Source of the DNA: DASRHD01 sp035485575
GTDB lineage: Bacteria > Verrucomicrobiota > Verrucomicrobiia > Opitutales > Opitutaceae
Length of the DNA: 64,000 nucleotides
Reading direction: 5' to 3'
Assembly (NCBI GenBank): GCA_035485575.1
Contig: DATHNW010000001.1
Coordinates: 21,067 to 85,066, forward strand
In this document: positions 59,927-64,000 of the stretch, in pieces
How the letters are laid out: each line of letters starts with the position of its first letter
Numbering within the stretch: position 1 is the stretch's first letter
Notes under the pieces: model-generated
Told to the model about the DNA's origin: nothing
What the model saw: only the letters and a program-made list of their open reading frames with translations
Database searches by the model: none
Made by a program: the position numbers and the translations under genes

Positions 59927-60658
59927 ATGAAACGCCCGCCCATTCTCTTCCTGCTCGCTGCTGGCGCCGCATTTATCACCCTGCCAGCCGGCTGCCAAAA
60001 ACTTACTCCGACCCCGGCGGCGGATGCCCCTGCGCCCAAGGCGGCCTTGCCCCCGCCCACGCCGGAAAGCGTGGTCACACGCCTCACCCAACCGACGCCG
60101 GAACCCGAAGTTCTTCCTCACAAAATCGAGCCCAAAACCGAGTTCCCCCAAGCTATAGCCTCGCTCGCACCCAATGCCACCGCACCTCAGGTGGAAGCAC
60201 CGCAACCGCCTCCCAAGGCGGACGATGATAAAAAACCCGACGATCCCAATCGCCCGCCAGTCAAAGGCCTGACCGCGGACGGCACTACGACCGACCTCAT
60301 CATGCACGACTGGACCGGCATCGTCCTCGTGCCGCTCGATACATCTGTCTCGCGGGCCCACACCGTTCTGGTCTCGCTGGACCGCATCGAGGCCCATCCG
60401 CTTGATAACGGCCAGGTGCGCATCTGGGCGCGCGTTCGCAATGTCACCGAGGGCATCCTGCCGGCCGAAGTGGCCTGCTCTTTCCGCACCGCGGAAAGCC
60501 CCGAGCCCGACCAACCGATCTTTTACCGGCTCGATATTCCCCACGGCGACTACCGTGATGTCTTCTTCGTGTCGCCGGAGGCCAAAAATCTCAACTCCTA
60601 CACCGTGCTCGTGCGCGCCGGCGACAACACCGTGTCAACCAGCGGCAAGCTGCCCTAG
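59927..60658 (+). CDS. Lipoprotein of unknown function with proline-rich linker
   Basis: The 243-residue protein has a signal peptide ending in a lipobox (ITLPAGCQKL). The next ~85 residues are proline/alanine-rich and probably extended (APAPKAALPPPTPESVVTRL). The C-terminal ~120 residues look like a small beta domain (TDLIMHDWTGIVLVPLDTS, QVRIWARVRNVTEGILPAEV), similar in layout to the YcfL type of lipoproteins but not confidently assigned. Its stop overlaps the 3' end of the LptG-like gene by four bases, the two being convergent. Confidence 0.75.
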   Translation: MKRPPILFLLAAGAAFITLPAGCQKLTPTPAADAPAPKAALPPPTPESVVTRLTQPTPEPEVLPHKIEPKTEFPQAIASLAPNATAPQVEAPQPPPKADDDKKPDDPNRPPVKGLTADGTTTDLIMHDWTGIVLVPLDTSVSRAHTVLVSLDRIEAHPLDNGQVRIWARVRNVTEGILPAEVACSFRTAESPEPDQPIFYRLDIPHGDYRDVFFVSPEAKNLNSYTVLVRAGDNTVSTSGKLP

Positions 60659-61767
60659 CGCATCCGCGCAAAAAACCACGCCGCCAGCCCGGCCATGCCG
60701 AGGTTCGGCAGCCACGCCGCCACCTCGGGCGTCATGAGCTGCTTTGTCGCCAGCGACGCCGCGAAAGTGCTCAGCACGTAATAAAGCAGGAACAGCCCGA
60801 TCGATTTCGACACGCCCACCGCCGGGTTCACGCGCACGCCCGACATCGCGAAGGGCACCGCAATGCCAATGACGATGAGCGGCCCGAGCGTGTCGGCCAG
60901 CAACCCAAAATAACGCACCGCATACGCGATGCCACGCGTGTTGCCCATGCTCTGGTAGTAGTCGATCACCCGCCGCAACTCGAAGAACGAAAGATCCTCC
61001 GGCCGATGGTCGACGAGCATCATCAATTTCGGATCCTCGGCAAAAGCAGGCTCCACTTTTTCCTCGAATGGCCGCGAACTGCCCGGCACGCCCGATTCCA
61101 CATCAAAGTCCAGCTCCCGTCCGTGGCGGAACACCCACGCATGCCGGGCCGCATCGAACCATGCCTCGCCGGCCAGCAGCCGTCGCGTTTCGCGGCGGCG
61201 CGCGTCGAGCTCCGATACGCTCACCCCGTAGCCGCGCTGGGTAAACTGGCTGAAACGGTCGAAAAACCACACCCGCCCCGCGCGCTGGTTGTCGAAGGCA
61301 ACGTCATAAATCACGCCGATATAATCGGCCGATGCCGATTTCGCCTCCTTGCGAAACTGCAGGTCTTCAAACACCGCGCGCGATTCCTCCACCGACCATG
61401 GGATGATGCTCGAATTGAGCCACCAGGTCAGCCCGCAGCACAGCACACCCGCCGCCCAGATCGGGCGCGTCAGCCGGAACAGCCCCACGCCCGCCGCCCG
61501 CATCGCGGTGAACTCGAGCTGCCTATGCATCTGGCCCAGTGCGAACAGCAGCGACACGAGCAGCGCAAACGGCAGCACGATGGCGAAAAAGCTCGGCACC
61601 GTCACCGCAAAATATCCCGCCATGTCGGCCGGCTTCGCGCCCAGATCGCGCAAGTCGCGGAAGCTGTCGTACATCACCTGCATGAGCAGCAGTCCGAGCG
61701 ACGCCGCCAGCACGAGTCCGAGGATTTTCAGCCATTCGCGCAACAGATGGCGGTCGAAGGTGTTCAC
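60655..61767 (-). CDS. lptG: LptF/LptG-family lipopolysaccharide export permease
   Basis: LptF and LptG form the inner-membrane part of the LPS exporter with LptB. The GTG ending at 61767 gives 370 residues beginning VNTFDRHLLREWLKILGLVL, the classical LptG start; longer upstream frames lack support. Three N-terminal helices (ILGLVLAASLGLLLMQVMYD; FAVTVPSFFAIVLPFALLVS; GLFRLTRPIWAAGVLCCGL) are followed by a periplasmic jellyroll-like domain (about residues 135-265) and three C-terminal helices (LLADTLGPLIVIGIAVPFAM and others). LptF and LptG are hard to tell apart, so the symbol is tentative. Confidence 0.88.
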   Translation of the reverse strand: MNTFDRHLLREWLKILGLVLAASLGLLLMQVMYDSFRDLRDLGAKPADMAGYFAVTVPSFFAIVLPFALLVSLLFALGQMHRQLEFTAMRAAGVGLFRLTRPIWAAGVLCCGLTWWLNSSIIPWSVEESRAVFEDLQFRKEAKSASADYIGVIYDVAFDNQRAGRVWFFDRFSQFTQRGYGVSVSELDARRRETRRLLAGEAWFDAARHAWVFRHGRELDFDVESGVPGSSRPFEEKVEPAFAEDPKLMMLVDHRPEDLSFFELRRVIDYYQSMGNTRGIAYAVRYFGLLADTLGPLIVIGIAVPFAMSGVRVNPAVGVSKSIGLFLLYYVLSTFAASLATKQLMTPEVAAWLPNLGMAGLAAWFFARMR

Positions 61768-61932
61768 TCCGCCGATGAAACGCTTCGTTCCGCCGAAAGC
61801 AAAGCCGAAGCGCGCCGTGGGAACACTCCCTGCTGTATCGGTCAAAACCGTCGCACAGTTTGATTGCCCGCCCGCCGCCACTCTTCTTTGCTGGGGCAAG
61901 CTTACCTGCCGACGAAAATCATCCTCCCGTTC

Positions 61933-63072
61933 ATGACCTCCCGCTTGCTCAACATACTCGTCTTCCCCGCCCTCTTCGCTGTTGCCGCCCTCGCTGCACA
62001 CGCCGCCGACACGGCCATAAAAATCGGCGAATACGCCTCGCTCACCGGCAAGGAGGCCGCCTTTGGCCAGTCCTCGCACAAGGGCACCCTCCTCGCCATC
62101 GAGGAACTCAATGATGCCGGCGGCGTGCTCGGCCGGAAACTCGATCTCCTCACCGAGGACGACCAGTCGAAACCCGGCGAATCCTCCACTGCCGTGCGCA
62201 AGCTCATCGCCCGCGACAAGGTCGTCGCCATCCTCGGCGAGGTCGCCTCCAGCCGCTCGCTCGAAGCCGCGCCCGTCTGCCAGGCCGCGCGCATTCCCAT
62301 GATTTCGCCGTCCTCGACCAACCCCAAGGTCACCGACACCGGCAGCTACATCTTCCGCGTCTGCTTCATCGATCCGTTCCAGGGTACCGTGCTGGCCAAG
62401 TTTGCCAAGGACACGCTCCATGCCCGCCACGTCGCCGTGCTCACCTCGGTCTCATCCGCCTACAGCGTCGGCCTCGCCAAGTTTTTCAAGGACCGCTTCA
62501 CCGCCGATGGCGGTCAGATCGTGAGCGACCTCAAGTATTCCGAGGGCGACAAGGACTTCCATGCCCAGCTCACCGCCATCAAGGCGGCGGGGGTGGAGGC
62601 CATCTTCGTGCCCGGCTACTACACCGAGGCCGCGCTCATCTGCAAGCAGGCCCACGAACTCGGCATCCTCGGCGTGCCCATCTTCGGCGGCGACGGCTGG
62701 GAGGCACCCGAGCTCGTCCAGATCGGCGGCGCCGACGTCGAGGGCTGCTACTATTCGACGCATTATTCGCCGCAAATCCCCACGCCCGCCGTGCAGGCCT
62801 TCGTGAAAAAATTCCAGGCGCGCTTCGACGGCCAGACCCCCGACGCCATGGCCGCCCTCGGCTACGATTCCGCGATGGTCCTGGCCGATGCCATCAAGCG
62901 CGCCGCCTCGACCGACGGGAGGAAAATCCGCGACGCTCTCGCCGCCACGAAGAATTTCCCCGGCGTCACGGGCCAAACGACCATCGACGCCCACCGCAAT
63001 GCCACAAAGGGAGCGGTCATCATCACAGTAAAGGACGGCCAGTTCAATTTCCTGCAGACCGTCGAACCGTGA
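61933..63072 (+). CDS. Branched-chain amino acid ABC transporter, substrate-binding protein
   Basis: The 379-residue periplasmic binding protein starts at ATG 61933 with a signal peptide (LNILVFPALFAVAALAAHAA). The type I periplasmic binding fold is clear: IKIGEYASLTGKEAAFGQSS, LAIEELNDAGGVLGRKLDLL, VAILGEVASSRSLEAAPVCQ, MISPSSTNPKVTDTG and PDAMAALGYDSAMVLADAIK. It captures a small ligand, usually leucine-type amino acids, for the permease encoded 58 bases downstream. Longer in-frame starts upstream would disrupt the signal peptide. Confidence 0.93.
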   Translation: MTSRLLNILVFPALFAVAALAAHAADTAIKIGEYASLTGKEAAFGQSSHKGTLLAIEELNDAGGVLGRKLDLLTEDDQSKPGESSTAVRKLIARDKVVAILGEVASSRSLEAAPVCQAARIPMISPSSTNPKVTDTGSYIFRVCFIDPFQGTVLAKFAKDTLHARHVAVLTSVSSAYSVGLAKFFKDRFTADGGQIVSDLKYSEGDKDFHAQLTAIKAAGVEAIFVPGYYTEAALICKQAHELGILGVPIFGGDGWEAPELVQIGGADVEGCYYSTHYSPQIPTPAVQAFVKKFQARFDGQTPDAMAALGYDSAMVLADAIKRAASTDGRKIRDALAATKNFPGVTGQTTIDAHRNATKGAVIITVKDGQFNFLQTVEP

Positions 63073-63130
63073 GGGGTGGTTGCCAAGACCGGGAACTTCG
63101 ACTCTTGACGTTCGGCTTTCGATTTTTCGC

Positions 63131-64000
63131 ATGACCGAATTCCTCCAGCAACTGCTCAATGGTCTTTCCCTTGGCGCGATTTACGCCCTCATCGCGCTCG
63201 GCTATACGATGGTCTATGGCGTGCTGCGTTTTATCAACTTCGCGCACAGCGACGTTTTCATGGTCGGCGCCTTCGTGGGTTACTTCGTCGGACAGCATCT
63301 GCCCCACAGCACCGTGTGGGGCAGCCTCGTCATCCTCGCCACTGCCATGCTTGCCTGCGCGCTGCTCGGCATGCTGATCGAGCGCCTCGCCTACCGCCGG
63401 CTGCGCGGCGCGCCCACGCTCAACGTCCTCATCACCGCCATCGGGGTTTCCCTGCTGCTCGAATACAGCGGGCAGAAATTTTTCGGCGCGGCGCCCCGGC
63501 GGTTTCCCGCGCTGTTTCCCGTGCGGGAGTTCAATTTTGGCGGCGTGACGATTTCCAGCAATCAACTGATCGTGATCGCGGTCACCGTCATCCTCATGCT
63601 GGCGCTCCAGTTCATCGTCTTTCGCACGAAGATGGGCACGGCCATGCGCGCGGTGTCGCTCAATCCCAAGGCGGCGCAGCTGGTCGGCATCAACAACGAC
63701 ATCATTATTTCGTTCACATTCGGGCTCGGGTCGGCGCTGGCGGCGGCCGGCGGCATTCTCTACGCGCTTAACTACCCGTCGATCGATCCGCTGATGGGCG
63801 TCATGCCCGGGCTGAAGGCGTTCGTGGCCGCGGTCCTCGGCGGCATCGGCAGCATCCCCGGCGCCGCGCTCGGCGGCCTGATCCTCGGCATCGTGGAGAC
63901 CTTTGTCGCCGGCAGCCCGTGGTCCACCGGCAAGGATGCGATCGCGTTTGGCATCCTCATTGCCATCCTGATTTTCCGTCCCACCGGCCTCCTCGGGAAA
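63131..64000 (+). CDS. Branched-chain amino acid ABC transporter permease (LivH-type), cut by window end
   Basis: The reading frame from ATG 63131 is open for 290 codons to the end of the window. It encodes a LivH-type permease: NGLSLGAIYALIALGYTMVY, LRFINFAHSDVFMVGAFVGY, FRTKMGTAMRAVSLNPKAAQ and VAAVLGGIGSIPGAALGGLI, with about eight membrane helices. It works with the binding protein just upstream; livM and the ATPase genes probably follow outside the window. Only the last few residues appear to be missing, as the family ends soon after the IFRPTGLLGK motif. Confidence 0.95.
   Translation, partial: MTEFLQQLLNGLSLGAIYALIALGYTMVYGVLRFINFAHSDVFMVGAFVGYFVGQHLPHSTVWGSLVILATAMLACALLGMLIERLAYRRLRGAPTLNVLITAIGVSLLLEYSGQKFFGAAPRRFPALFPVREFNFGGVTISSNQLIVIAVTVILMLALQFIVFRTKMGTAMRAVSLNPKAAQLVGINNDIIISFTFGLGSALAAAGGILYALNYPSIDPLMGVMPGLKAFVAAVLGGIGSIPGAALGGLILGIVETFVAGSPWSTGKDAIAFGILIAILIFRPTGLLGK

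Overview
The window looks like chromosome from a member of the Verrucomicrobiota, most likely an Opitutaceae-type bacterium. This is inference from GC-rich coding sequence, an outer-membrane gene set (lpxA, an LptG-type permease, a TonB receptor), pectin-degrading enzymes, pyruvate phosphate dikinase plus a two-subunit 2-oxoacid:ferredoxin oxidoreductase, a TIGR03790 protein, and many starts without a Shine-Dalgarno sequence (a bare 'ccaccATG' context is frequent). No rRNA operon, transposase, prophage or CRISPR array was seen. One tRNA-Gln gene is present.

Layout. 1-5.6 kb: pectin/rhamnogalacturonan locus (GH105 fragment, GH28, CE15-like esterase, unknown secreted protein). 5.8-8.6 kb: ppdK with a clear terminator. 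8.7-11.9 kb: VOC protein, WYL regulator with an SRPBCC protein, aldo/keto reductase. 12.0-14.1 kb: small stress-type proteins (DUF2934, two CsbD, a YciF-type ferritin-like protein, a KGG-like protein). 14.2-17.3 kb: lower-GC restriction-modification island (C protein, 5mC methyltransferase, MvaI/BcnI-type endonuclease, Vsr) headed by a textbook C-box. 17.5-21.5 kb: an orphan protein and KorAB. 21.5-27.9 kb: HflX, a YdcF protein, tRNA-Gln, a fatty-acid-hydroxylase/hemolysin III fusion and a DEAD-box helicase. 28.3-32.9 kb: pyrH, frr, proB and a UvrD-like helicase. 33-34.1 kb: a foreign-looking putative PD-(D/E)xK nuclease. 34.2-37.2 kb: LemA, two TPM proteins, TrxB. 37.2-42.8 kb: a Fur-family regulator with its own operator pair, then sufC-sufB-sufD-sufT and clpP. 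42.8-45.4 kb: TIGR03790 protein, and a fluoride riboswitch controlling crcB. 45.4-52.2 kb, minus strand: aroB, unknown, lpxA, pdxA, an A-type Fe-S carrier, infC, amidase, S1/P1 nuclease. 52.2-56.4 kb: iron-uptake locus (TPR protein divergent from a Fiu-like receptor and a PiuC dioxygenase) with three Fur-like palindromes. 56.6-61.8 kb: envelope and unknown proteins and an LptG-like permease. 61.9-64 kb: branched-chain amino acid ABC uptake genes, cut by the window end.

How the parts work together. Iron is a recurring theme: the siderophore receptor and PiuC bring iron in, the Suf genes and the A-type carrier build and deliver Fe-S clusters, and KorAB uses them. Separate Fur-type palindromes sit at the receptor and at the suf operon. 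The restriction-modification island appears self-contained: the C-box and a -10 element are placed for a leaderless transcript through all four genes. Several intergenic spacers carry long hairpins or members of two widespread repeat families. One spacer, between sufB and sufD, folds around a 15-codon open reading frame with a strong ribosome binding site.
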